Source: Rhodocollybia butyracea (taxonomy: Eukaryota; Basidiomycota; Agaricomycetes; Agaricales; Omphalotaceae). Taken from it: DNA of 64,000 bases. Positions 1-11,455 of the stretch are shown here, in pieces. Every line of letters starts with the position of its first letter. Within the stretch, counting starts at the first letter, position 1. A program made the position numbers and the translations under genes. The stretch spans positions 248,001-312,000 of the forward strand of contig JADNRY010000035.1 of assembly GCA_015501585.1 (NCBI GenBank). The letters run 5' to 3'. Below the pieces are notes generated by a model. That model was not told the origin of the DNA, made no database searches, and was given only the letters and a program-made list of their open reading frames with translations.

Positions 1-3000
1 TAGCCAACCCAGCAACTACAGATAACGCTACTCAGCTAAGGAATGCTTTGAAAGTTTGGCACTACATCATCAAGTTCATTGCTCGTTCTCGCGAGCTTCA
101 GAAAACCAAAGAATTGGGAATGGGGAGTGGGGCTACGGCAGAACACTTGGAATCGACGTTCAAGCGGGAACTGCGTGCACATCTGGCTGAGGTTACTCGT
201 ATGATGTCGACCACTACGCCACCTTCAATTATAGGCACCCAAACTATTGCACTCCAGAACTTCACCTCCATCTTACCCGAATTGGCCAAAATCTTCAGTA
301 TAGTCGATCTGGTCTCCATTGTCACTACTTTCGCTACAAACGCTGTTGCAGCGAGTAAAGGCAAGATTGTTATCTGGAAGCTTATCATGTACTTGCAAAT
401 CGTGAAGGGTTTTCTCTTCGACAATCCGGAGTCTCGGCCACTGTTGGTGGAGGCTGTCGTCCTTTGGATAAAACCTCACTTCGGTCAGTACGACGAGTAT
501 GTACATACTCAATCAAATGACTCTGACGCAGTTCGTGACGCGGCGCGGGTCGGTTGGCTGGAAAGCATCCGTCTTTGTGTTACTATCATTGCGGTGATGC
601 TTGATAAACTACAAACAAGCCTTGTATCCCCAGAAGTAATTCAGGATAAACGCCGATACGCGTTAGAGAAAGATAACATAGAGTGTCTTCTACCCTTGTT
701 ACCAAGGTAAATCCGTCTTCGCTCTCTTCATCTTTCCTCATTTGATCTTTTTTCTAGGCTGTTAGATTCATATCGTGAATTCATGAACCCAGAGTCGATC
801 AAAGCTCTGGAACGCACACCCGCTTCGCGAAGTAGTGCTCCTGTTGTCTTCCCCGAGTCGTATCCTTTTACTTTACTAGCTTACCTTCCCTCAAATCCCA
901 GCTCCCGCCATTTTACAGGAGGAGGCCAGATATTCAACACTGGCCTCGCTGAAACAGCAGTTGTCCTACTAGTCTTGATCTTGTCCTCCCAAACCAAGGC
1001 GATTTCAGAATTCTTGGAATCAAGCTTGGATATCGAGGGTCGTGATAGATTTATAACGTTGTTATCGCACTTCTTCAAAGTTTCGGCTTCGATCCTAGAT
1101 AACGAATGCTTCCCAAAAACCTGGCTGAACATCAATATTCTCGCTCATCAAGTTTTTGTTAAGATGATGGGTCCGGTATCAGATCTACTTAGCCAAGAAT
1201 TCATACCGCTTCAGGAGTCCGAAGCTACGTTTGATCCTTCACTGTGGAAGGAGGCTTTCACGATGCTGCTAAAACTTCTTTCCTCGGAACAACTTTGCAT
1301 CGAAGAATTCAGTCCTCAAGTAAGGTTTCTTTTATCATATGGTACTTTCTAAATGTTATGTTTTAGAAACGTCGGGCGGTCTGGCGTCTGGCTGGTGACA
1401 TTCGAGGAGAGGGCGCTGGCATTATGCTCAAGTTGTGGCAAGCTCTCGGCTGGGGTGAACATGCTTCAAATACGGGAGAATTCACCATGCGCTTTGGAGT
1501 AAGCGTAAAGACTACATGGAAAAGTCCTCTCTGACAATACTTATAGGGCTATCAAGTATACTTGAACACGTTGGTTGGCAGTGTTGTTCTACTCTGCTTG
1601 AGCCATCACGAACAGCTTCGGAATAACGCAGTTCAAATGCTATATAGCATGATCGTCTCTGAATACCATACATCTGGTAATTCTGAGGCAATCGAGAACG
1701 AACTGGTCACTCGACTTGACCACCTTTTTATGTCGGAAAGCTCGAAAGACGATATTTCGGGTGCATTCTTCGTTGGTCAGCTGCGACATCTCTTCGAGAA
1801 CACTGAGGTCAATGAACAACTTCGAGAGCGTGTTTCCAACTTCCTTGATTCCGTTGATCTCTTCCTGGAGCTATTGCTCAGTGTCCGTGCTCTTCCCGAG
1901 GGCGATGAGTTCGCTGACGAAAGAGTCATAGCCACAGTATGCTCCCCGTTTTTTCCTCTACTTCGGCTAATAGTATATATCAGCTTCGTCTCATGAACTT
2001 TATACGCCGAATAGGAAGGGACGAGATATACATTAAATATGTTCATCAGCTTGTGAACGTAAGTAGATACGATCTTTTCTAGTTTATTTACTAACCGATA
2101 CCTCAGATGCACCTGCAATCTCAAAACTACGTGGAAGCAGCCCTTACGTTAAAACTTCATTCGGATCTCTATCCTTGGGACCTAAACTCTTTTGTACCTC
2201 CGATGGAAGAACTCAGTCTACCGCAACAGTCCAAGTTTCACCGAAAGGAGACGCTATGTTTACTGATCCTAGATTATCTGGGTTAGTTTGGATCGTTCTT
2301 CTATTATTCCGTTCTAACACTGTGGTATAGGTAAAGGAAAGGCATGGGAACGTGCCATCGACATATGTAAAGAGCTTGCCGCTCAACATTCAGAAGTCAC
2401 CTTCAATTAGTATGAACATTTTTTATTCTTATTTTCAGTGATCTCAGTTTCCTGCAGTGCACGACTTTCCGAAATTTTGCGTCACCAAGCAGCCCTCCTT
2501 GAACATATAGTTACGGACCAGAGATATTACTCAGACTACTATCTGGTCACCTTTTATGGTAACTTCCCAGTAGCTATCAGAGACAAACGATTCATCGTAA
2601 GTTTTAGCGCCCACTTCTTAGCATCTTTGACCATGTCCCTTTTAGTATCGGGGTTATGAATGGGAAAAGTATGGTGCTTTCTGCGAGCGGATGCTTAACA
2701 AGCATACTGGAGCACAGTTATTGAAAATCGTTGGGGACCCTCCCGTGGACATCCGGTTCGGCAGCGAACAATACATTCAATGCACAGCAGTCACCCCAGA
2801 GCCTGATCGCGAATCTCCTGTCTTCACCAACCCGGATGTGCCTCTCGCAGTTCGGACATATTACGAGCACAGGTAAGCTCTAGTCCAGTTACTTGATGTA
2901 TTTCAAGCTCACTTCCAATAGTGCCATAAACCTCTTCTCCACTTCTCGCCCTGTAAAACGGATCGCTCGTGACGGCAGTGAGGAAGTTTGGCTCGAAAAA

Positions 3001-4041
3001 GTATATTTTACTACAGAGGAAACATTCCCCACAGTACTACGACGATCCCAGGTTGTGGACCTCATGGTTGTGGATATTTCTCCCATCGAGAATGCACTGT
3101 CCGAAGTTGAGACGAAGACCAAGGAATTGTCAGCTTTGAATATTCGTTATCAGAACTTGGCAAAGACTACGCAAGACGTATCTACGAACGCGCTCTCGAT
3201 GGCTCTCAACTCTGCTGTAGATGCACCACAGACTTCTGGTATATCTGCGCACAGGCATATGTTCTTCAATTCCGAATTCATTGCTCGAAATCCAGATCAA
3301 GTCGAGCTCGTCGAAAAATTGAGAGCAGCGATCGATGACCAAGTACGTCTACATTCCTCGGACCATGCTTTCGAGATAAGTTGACCATATTGCATGTAGG
3401 TTCGGACCATCGACAGCTGTCTAAGATTGCATGGAGCACTATGTCCACCTGAGTTTGTTCCCTTCCACGAAACTCTTGAGAGGTTCTTCCGCAAGAATTT
3501 TAGAGAAGAAATTCGTCGGCTTGCAATCGACGATATCTCAGATACCCTAACAAAATCTCCCTCTTCCAAATCGCATACCACTATAAACTCGCCGCCTCAA
3601 TATCAATCGTCTATTTACAATGGGTCTATAGCACGGAGCGCATCTTTATCATCTGCAAGACGGCTGGCGCTTCCTCCCCTCCAATTAGGTCGAACTCTCT
3701 CACCTCCTCCGCTTTCTCCAGTTTCTCCCGTGCTAGAAACTCCGGCTGGACCCTCAAAACAAACACCGCTCCAGCAACATTTGGCGCACCTAGCGCGCCA
3801 CGGCATCAACGGTGTGTCTTCACGTCCTTCCGACGCGCAAAACGGCAGTGACTCCTTCTCGGTTGAGTCGCCGCATGATTCCTTTGTCAACGTTGGCAAT
3901 GGCATCCATGCTTTGCAAGCCGCAGCAACTTCAGGCGCGTCTGTAACGACGTCCAATTTCAACAACAGTTCACTGAGCTCCCTAAAGGGCCGATTTTCCC
4001 GCTTTGGTAGCTTAAACTTTGGTCGGCGCAATCACGCGTAG
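1..4041 (+). CDS. DOCK-family guanine nucleotide exchange factor, 3' part
   Basis: The gene is open at the left edge, so its start lies outside the window. Exons by frame and splice sites: <1-706, 758-1319, 1367-1498, 1547-1936, 1984-2058, 2107-2281, 2331-2409, 2458-2596, 2646-2872, 2922-3342, 3400-4041, giving about 1,181 residues. The exons from about 1,550 to 3,520 match the DHR-2 (DOCKER) catalytic region. Visible signatures are a run with HHEQLRNNAVQMLYSMI, the YRGYEWEKYG segment, EQYIQCTAVTP and LRLHGALCPPEFVPFHETL. DHR-2 loads GTP onto Rho/Rac/Cdc42 GTPases, which in fungi links to polarity and actin control. The last 200 residues are Ser/Pro-rich and probably disordered. The N-terminal C2-like DHR-1 region is not in the window. 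The family call is firm; the subclass and GTPase partner are not visible. Confidence 0.9.
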
Positions 4042-4538
4042 CCTCTCTTCTCCACAGGTTTTCTTTTTCTTTTCTGGGATTTTTTCAAAATTAATTTGTG
4101 TATGCAAGATCTCCAAATTATAGATCTGTTATCTATGTTCAAGCTTTTTGGATTTTTGAATTTATCACGAGCCAAATTTTCCCCAGAAAGGCTTAGTTCG
4201 ATTTTGTGATGTTTGTCAGTGTTCCAAGCTACTCTAAATGGGGTTATAGAGTGCGCATCAACCAAAAATAGCAACATTGAAAAGCCTCGTCCAAGAGCCC
4301 AGATAAGTCGAAGAGGCGGCCGTAATATACAATAATTACACGCAGATTTACAGAGAATCCAAAACATGAATATTTGTACAAGTAGAGAAGTCGTGAACCG
4401 AATAATAGAGTTCGTAAAGTAAAAACGTTCGCCAAGGCCACTAGTAGTACAGGATCCTGAAAAGCCGACAAAGAACCCCCGTAATATTTTGAGAAAAAAG
4501 CCAGAGAGAGAAATAGTGAAATCGAGTGCGTATTTGCA
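4042..4538. other. Convergent 3' intergenic gap
   Basis: About 500 bp lie between the stop codons of two convergent genes. The stretch is AT-rich with T- and A-runs and has stops in all frames over coding lengths. It probably holds only the two 3' untranslated regions; I see no RNA gene or repeat. Confidence 0.6.
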
Positions 4539-6288
4539 TCAGTAGTAAGAAGGAACATGACCTTCGGTGTTCATACCGTGAAAGGTATAAGGCCCATAGC
4601 CATGGTGATATATACCGTAGTCTGGGTGCACAGACTCGTTCCCTTCAACTAGTTGAAAATTGGTCAAGCTGCGATAGTCTCCGATACCCAGCTCATCCAT
4701 GCCCATGTGTTCCGTGGATGTCCAGTTGCCTGCCAAAACGTCATCGTCTATCTGGTGATGGCGAGTTTCCGACGTGCTTCGAGGTTCGCTGTGATATGAA
4801 AACGAGGGCGTAGAAGATGGTGGGCAGAGAGATTCTAAACTCTCTGGCTGGTGAAGAAAGAGAAGACTGCGGTCGTCGTACAGGCCGGGTTCAAATTTTA
4901 AGGCAGTAGTGGGAGTCGGGTGAACTAGCTCGGGATATTCATCCGAAGAAGTATTGCTGAGAACAACTTGGTGGTCTATGCTGTACGACGTAGCCTCGTC
5001 CGGCGGTTCCATGGGAAGAGAAACGGTGGAATCGGTGGGAGAAGATGTGTATATATGCTGACAGAATTTTTTAGAACGATACAATCGGGATGATGCACCA
5101 ACAATGCATGGCAACTCACATATTTCGAAAGAATCTTGTCGAGAGCTTGGCCGAGTAATGACCACTCGAAAACCTTGAGATCTTTCTCGATGTTCCGGGG
5201 TTTGGGATCGGGAAATTCCATGATACGCGTGAAAAATTTCTCAAAGTCAGGTTTGTGTTTTGAAACGGTCGTTGGACGAAGCCCTTCCAGATTGCGTCTG
5301 ATCCTGTTCTTCTCCTCAACAGGAAATTCATCGTTGGTAAGGCGTTCGAGAAGGTAGATGATGTCAACGGAGGTGACAAAATATGTCTGACTCTCCTCGC
5401 GATAGATGCAGGAGATAACACTCTCGTTCTCCCGATAATCTTCCTGAGAAACAGGCTCGCAGGACACAATAAGCTTGCGACCGTCTTGGACCTTGGTGAA
5501 CCGGACCAAACGACGACCTGCACGGTGCTCTGCAGGTTCCCAGGCTGCACACATGGCATCGAGAGAGGTGACGAGTTGCAGAATAGGCGTTTGAGCATAC
5601 AATTCTTCATCGACCTCGTCAGATACGGGGTATTTGGCACGCATGAGTGAATTGACTCGAATACGACGTCCCTCTTTTTTGTTAGCTCGTGGTTTGGGGC
5701 TCTCGGATTTGATCATAGCCGGAGAAGCTGTAGAAGAAATGGTATTGGCGCGCCTGCGACCCACAAACGTACTAGGATTTCCGGGACTGAGGTGGCCAAG
5801 CTTGGAGTCAACGGAGCTCCTGCGTATGTGTGACGGAGGAACTGGTGAAGAAGTTAGCTAGGATAAGGTCAGGTTTTTAAAAATTACTGACCCCTTATGT
5901 TATTATTTGAGATCCAATATGTAAACTCGCCGAATGTGACCGTGTCCATAACCTGGTTGTTCTGGTCGAGAGCCTGGACAGATAAGAGGACTTTATCCGA
6001 GTCGAAACCTTCGAAAGAGGGAGCTGTAGCGTCTAGCTGCCAGTTTCCGTAGGTGACATTTGGAAGCTCGCGGACCTTGGTAGGCAATGGTCTTGTGCCA
6101 ACGACGAGACGAAGAAACACGGCGTCTGAAGAGCTGTGGTTGAAATGAAGGCGAACAGTTATGGGAACGCCTCTTTCGCCTTCCTTTGGAGAATATTCAA
6201 GAACGTGAATCATGTTGTTGGGCGAATGAGAAGCAGAGGTCGCAGAAGGAATTGGAAAAGTAAAATTTGTAGGGTTTTGCAGCGACAT
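4539..6288 (-). CDS. Medusa-like transcriptional regulator (DUF7082)
   Basis: Three exons on the minus strand (6288-5892, 5841-5120, 5057-4539) give 545 residues. All junctions are GT-AG and in frame. The N-terminus holds a beta-rich segment (about residues 25-130) containing YSPKEGERGVPITVRLHF. The central conserved block (about 170-375) carries VRFTKVQDGRKLIVSCEP, VTSVDIIYLLERLTNDEF, EEKNRIRRNLEGLRPTTVSK and FPDPKPRNIEKDLKVF. As I recall it, this block defines the fungal medusa/MedA-type DUF7082 family, which regulates conidiation, adhesion and development in ascomycetes. The last 170 residues are acidic, Ser/Pro-rich and Tyr-rich at the very end, like an activation tail. Only the family, not the target genes, can be inferred. 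Confidence 0.75.
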
Positions 6289-6743
6289 GGAGGTTTAAAA
6301 CAGAGGCCCGGACGTGGCCTCTGATAGGTATGAGTATAGGGGTTCCGCGCCCTTTTTCAATTACAAATATTACAAAGCGGGCCCATATCCAAAAAAGGAA
6401 ACCGGACAAGAGATGAGATTCTTGATGCGTATCCGTAAAAGTAAATTGATCGCTTTGTCGTACACCGAATCTGCACACTCATTCATAAATTTTTAATCTT
6501 ACCCTATCAGGTTTTTGAGATTGAATTTGACCTGTCGGTGTCAAGAGATTTTGAAATGCCAAACGCTCTCGAAAATCCTTCTGGCTACTCTCAAAAATCC
6601 CTGAAAAACGGCTATTGAGGTTTTCGTGTAGCCAAAACTTTCCAAAGTTCAATTGAGTCACCTGCCATCTGGAATCCGGCTCAGAACCGTTCCCGCAGCG
6701 CTTGCAATCAATGACACAAACTCGACCATCTAGAAGAGTTGTC
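6289..6743. other. Promoter gap upstream of the medusa-like gene
   Basis: This gap lies upstream of the medusa-like start and downstream of the next minus-strand locus. It has no convincing ORF or RNA; short ORFs here have random composition. Confidence 0.5.
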
Positions 6744-7805
6744 TCAAGCGTTAAAAAAATCCTGAACAGAACCTGGCCCTCTCTGGCCCTTGGCCTGATA
6801 ATCTTCGGGCAGGAACTGTCCAGACCAGTTCCAGACCGCGGTCACCTATGAAGATAGTATAAAAATCATTTAAATGGTACAACTATCCGGCGGAACGCAC
6901 CGTTTTGGAGAGAATGAATGAATATTGTGACGGACCAGGTCTTTGCACCAACAGTGGAATCGATTTGAGGTCCTCAAAATTAGCGGACTGATCCGACCAA
7001 GGCAACAATGGCGAGCTACGTGCTATGTTGAAACTTTTGTCTCTGAGGCTCAAACAGATGTTGATACATATCATCGAAAAATCAATTATTGGCCTCACCT
7101 TGCCATCTTCGTCATCTTCGATATGACGGTCTACTTCTTCATTGCCTTCAGGAAAGACATCTAATGGATGAGGCAGACAATGGCGGAGGTGTTACTTCAT
7201 CCATCAGCGTCTGAAGATTATCAAGATTGTGGGAAGACGGGGTTCCGGTAGCTGCGATGTTGGGGGATTCGGTGACCGTTATTCGAAGCGCATAAAAAGT
7301 ACGCATGCTTCGCAGCAAGTAGTTGGCACAAGAACAGTTAGAAGGCATGAGGACCAAACGCTTTCTAGAGAAAAATTTTAGTGAAGATTGTGCATGCAAG
7401 TAATAGGCGAGCGAAAACACGCACTGGTTCGTCCTAACTCAACAATTCTGTCTATACATCAACAGAAAGATGATATGATCTCTAATGGAAAGAGGTTTAA
7501 GTATAAGTATTGAATGATAATCCTTTGAGACGCGTATGAGAGATTGGGTTGGGGTGAAACTCTTGTTCACCAATACGTTCTTTGTTCTCAATTTCTCATC
7601 AAAGTACTACCGCTGTAAAATGTTCAGATTGAGCCCTTTCGATTTGAGTATGGTTACAACGAGTTTCGAATGAAGTCCTGCGAGCCTACTTCATCATCTG
7701 GGGCACAGGCAATGTGAGGATATAGTGGTTAGAGATCAATTACTGTTCGTTAACTTGACATACGAGGATAGGATGGCCCATGAGGAAGAGAGTTGACGAG
7801 TGCAT
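6744..7805 (-). CDS. Unidentified multi-exon gene, structure unresolved
   Basis: The minus strand contains several coding-like segments with plausible splice sites, but I could not join them into one frame. The segments start at an ATG at 7805 (short exon ending at GTATGT). They continue with a block around 7590-7450 containing KLRTKNVLVNKSFTP, a block around 7375-7190 containing NCSCANYLLRSMRTF, an acidic stretch at about 7155-7098, and a block around 7022-6901 containing IPLLVQRPGPSQYSFILSK. The final exon at about 6845-6744 begins VTAVWNWSGQFLPEDY and ends in TGA. At least one junction (near 7165-7190) does not keep frame, so the locus is either misassembled, decayed or spliced in a way I missed. 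I recognise no family. It sits 180 bp downstream of the Med27 stop on the same strand. Confidence 0.35.
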
Positions 7806-7984
7806 TAACCTTTCGGAGAAGGTGTTGAAATTCTTCTTATGGTCTATATCTACTGAGGATAGCTGTAAATGGGAGTCGCCACGAGGACGAACAAAGCAAG
7901 GAAGCAAGAATTGCTCGGGAAGATGACAAACTATTCAAAGGGTCTGCCCAGAAAAAGTTATTGATTTTTTTTGTGTAGTGTAAC

Positions 7985-9037
7985 CTAACAGCTAACATGG
8001 CGCGCTTCCCAGTGGCTCGTGTTTTCATTCCATACTCGCTCCACTGCAGCCACATGGCCCTCTGAAGAAAGCACTCGCTGGCACTTGTCACATCGCGTGG
8101 TAAACATGGATTCGTACGAACAAAGCAACGTCTGCCATCAAAATTTCAGAAAAAAAAGAGAGAGGAAAATTTATCTCACCATAAACCTTTGTAGCCCCAC
8201 CAATGGGTCAGAGTGAATCATTCGTCCGAAAAACTGGGATACTGTTCTGAAAACCGCATAATCCGATTGGGAATGAGGTAGTTTCTGTGGGCAACGTTAG
8301 TTCGTTCTCACCTCCTCGTAAAAAGGAAATCTGAGGCGGTTCCATTTAGGAAAAGTCACATTCGCCACTTACTCTTTCCCTCGGACCAAATGCTGTTACG
8401 CTCTCCACAGCAAGAGGATGATCTTCATCTGTGTAGCTTACAGTGATGTAAGCAGTGAGCACATCCTTGATTGAAAATCGAAGGATTGTTGGGTTTTTGA
8501 GTGCTTTACCAGCTGATCGGGTCGCTTGCCATATTCCTAGCTTGCATAAGGAATGCTCCTTGTTAAATTGCCGGATATAGTTGATCAACTCTGCGTTTTT
8601 CAGGGGCGTTATGTCGTCTTTGCTGGAGAGGAACAACGATGAGCTCTGTCGCTCAGTTACGATGTATGGCTGAGGAGATTCTGGTGAAGGCGGCCGTCTG
8701 TAGACTTCTGCTTGAGCACAAAGCCTCACTTGGATGATAAGAAATCGAACCTCCGCTTTCTGTTTTCACGACGAACGTTGTTGGTAATGTTTTGGCTATC
8801 AGACTTTGCGCTTTCGAGTGCAGCCCGTAAGGCAGTCTGAACTGTATCCGAACGGAGGGTCTGGGCAATATCTTTGAGTTGTTGGGAATACAAGGAAAGA
8901 GACGGAGCAGCTAGGGGTAAGGCATTGGAAACAATGGCCGTCTTCAAAAGATCTCGGGGAATGTGCCTTGCATTCTGAATGCTGTTGTAGAGGTCTGTTA
9001 AAGCTTGCAGTTGGTTCTCGACGGGGGAAGGAGACAT
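7985..9037 (-). CDS. MED27: Mediator complex subunit 27
   Basis: Exons 9037-8730, 8697-8373, 8284-8180 and 8131-7985 give 294 residues. Med27 belongs to the tail module of Mediator, which bridges activators and RNA polymerase II in the nucleus. The N-terminal half is helical. The C-terminal half ends with the family's zinc-binding-like pattern: C-x2-C in CDKCQRVLSSEG, then W-x3-H and a final Cys (HWEARHVSC). The segment VESVTAFGPRE is also typical of basidiomycete Med27. The first intron is uncertain. GTGAGG with the acceptor at 8698 keeps frame but gives only 32 nt; an upstream GT or GC donor would give 53-59 nt. The start ATG was chosen because the frame upstream of it has only non-ATG codons. 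An E-box lies 30 bp upstream of the start. Confidence 0.75.
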
Positions 9038-9977
9038 GACATTGATCAATTAAGGAACGTTGCGATCACGTGGGATAATATTTGATCGCTCGAGCTCGCG
9101 AAAAGCCACTGAAAAACCCTTGTTTTCAAGCCAGCGTATATCAGGAGTGGAATGTGTAAAACCAAGGGGCACCTCGACTCCGTATTATTTTCTGCAGACA
9201 CTCTGTCCATGTCCAGCTGAGGCTAGCCCTGTCCGGTATTTTCCCCACGTTTTAAACACCGGCTTTTCTCCAAACTCATCACAAAGTTGCCTTATCTTCC
9301 CTGCAGTCCGATGTTAAACAAAATATGCCAGCTTATCGTCATTTGGAATGGTATTCATAAATTACACCTCTTTTGGTGCAGCGCTAATCTTCATTGGCAA
9401 ATATCAACGGCCCCGAAAGAGTCCAGATCCATGACTGAGCAAAGCCACAAGCGCTTTGACCTTCCCAAATTGTCAAATACAAACCCAACCTCTGAATCTT
9501 AAACTGGCCAAACATGCGTCCCCCGCTGTGAGTCTCAGATGCGCCTTTCAATTTCTACCTGTAGGATGCTCTGGTTCTCGGAGCACCCCTTGTCTCATTT
9601 AGCTGAAATTGTGTGACGCTTGATTCTGTAGGCACACTATTCCGACCTCCGTAGCCTAATATCGACATATCACCAGAAAGAAAATAATGATAGATGTTGC
9701 TGGTAACGTCGACTGTAGGGTGAGCAATTCATGACACTGAAGACGTTGAAGCTACTACTTATGACTGTCACCAAGACCAGACTCCGTCCCGTGAGCAGCG
9801 ACCAGCAACTTTACATATCGTTCACGGAGAATCAGAAAACATAATGCTCCACACAGACCACGCTTTTGCAGAGTTGCTTAATTACAGGTGACTTGAGTGA
9901 CGGACTTGTTTCCCTTTCTCTCTCGAGACTCCAGCTGATAATTTTCTTATTCCCTTGTAAATCGCGTTAGACTGCAA
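9038..9977. other. 940-bp gap between MED27 and dynactin p50
   Basis: This gap holds the Med27 promoter and the 3' flank of the dynactin p50 gene. Apart from the E-box at 9067, I see no ORF with coding character, no tRNA and no repeat. Confidence 0.5.
9067..9072. promoter_or_regulatory. E-box CACGTG upstream of MED27
   Basis: ATCACGTG lies 30 bp upstream of the Med27 start codon. The octamer fits RTCACRTG, the site recognised by Cbf1/USF-type bHLH proteins. It is one of several such sites in this window. Confidence 0.5.
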
Positions 9978-11415
9978 CTACCCACTCCGGTCCAGCTCAT
10001 CCAAGCGTCTAAACAGATCGGTGACTCGATTCTCCAAACCCTCCACATTCCCACTGACAATCTTTCTATTTTCCTCCATGCTTATCTCTACAGTTCCTAC
10101 AGCATTCTCGAGATCATTCAAAGACTCCTTCACTCGAGCCTGTTCATCTTCAAGACTTTCTAGGGCTTTCTGAAACTCTCCCGCCGACGCATGTAGTGTC
10201 GACAATGTGCGCAATCGTGTGAGAATATGGGGTATCTGAGGCAAGGCTGGGTTGAGTCGGTGAAGAATAGGGATTATATCGTTAGGCAGTTTAACGTTGG
10301 TGTTGGAATCAGAGGACTTGGCATCCGATTGCGAAGGATGTCGTCTATGAGCTTGTTGAGCGTTGGAAGCGCGGTCCAGTTCCGACATAAGCAGCTTCAG
10401 TCGCCGAGAAATGTTGTCAATGTGCCGAGGAGTAGTCAGAGCATGTAACTGGTAGTGTATTCTTGATATTTGGACCGCGAGAGGAAGGGGCAGCGGGGAG
10501 TCCTTTCATCCGAAACAGTTAGAATACGCAAACCCCATAAATCGTTTCTCATACCTCATCGACAGCAGTTGTAGATGTCCCGACCAGTTTTTCCAATTCA
10601 GCCACCCTTTTATCCATGTCGACAAGATTGCGGATATCTCCTGTCATCGCTTTCTCATTCATCATGTCCTTCCCATTTACTGGCTCTGTCTTGTTCAACG
10701 GAGTGGTACTTCCTGATTGGTGACCGAGTATAACGTTGACCAGCTTCCCGCGACCCTCTGTGCCTTGTTTAATCTTTTCCAGCCTTCCCCGAACATCGAC
10801 GAGTCCACGTAACATTTCCCCTGGATCGACAGCACTTTCTTCCAGTAAAGGATTGGCTGGATCGGCGAGCTCAGATTCGAGCAACGCTAGTTCTGACTGC
10901 AAACTCTTTAAACGTCTGGATAGTGGTATAGGTCGCGAAGTCTCTTCTTCTGCTGAGGACGAATCGGAGTGTGTTGGTGACGGAGGATACGCATAACGGG
11001 TACGTGATCTCACTAATCGCGACTTCACTTAGAATTCCAAATTCTCAGATATGAGATTCCTACATTTTCTTTTCTCGGCCTTGCGAAACTTCTTGCTCGC
11101 TTCTTCAGCGTCCATTAGGTGGCCGACATCTAGTTCTTGGCTATTTGCGCCTTCGCTAGCTTTGTTTCTTGTTGAGCGAGTGGGCATCGCTTCGTCGTCA
11201 CTAGAGCTCTCCTAAATATTGACAATAATAGGTCAACGTTCACGCTTGGGGAACATTGGGTTTGACCAACATGGTTTTGAGAAGGGAACACAACATCTTC
11301 TGTTTCGTATATGTCTGGCGCAGTGTCCTAGTCAAAATTGTAGATAATTCTGCAACTATCAGAGCCATGGATTCCTTACAATATCTGGTAAATTCGCGTA
11401 CTTGTTTGCGCTCAT
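9978..11415 (-). CDS. Dynactin subunit 2 (p50, dynamitin)
   Basis: Exons are 11415-11380, 11327-11271 (or to 11244), 11211-11064, 11012-10555 and 10502-9978, giving about 407 residues (416 with the alternative donor). Dynamitin organises the dynactin shoulder and arm that joins dynein to its cargo. The N-terminus reads MSANKYANLPDI, then DTAPDIYETEDV, the usual start of the family. LKSLQSELALLESELADP and LDMDKRVAELEKLVGTS-like coiled-coil segments follow. Next come PRHIDNISRRLKLLMSELDR and LPQIPHILTRLRTLSTLHA. Heptads dominate residues 100-400. The second intron can use GTTGGT (59 nt) or GTGAAC (32 nt); both keep frame. Only 40 bp separate this ATG from the ATG of the divergent Met-tRNA synthetase gene. 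Confidence 0.85.
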
Positions 11416-11455
11416 CACGCTGAAGGAAAAGAAGAGGTTTCATTTAGCGCCCGTC

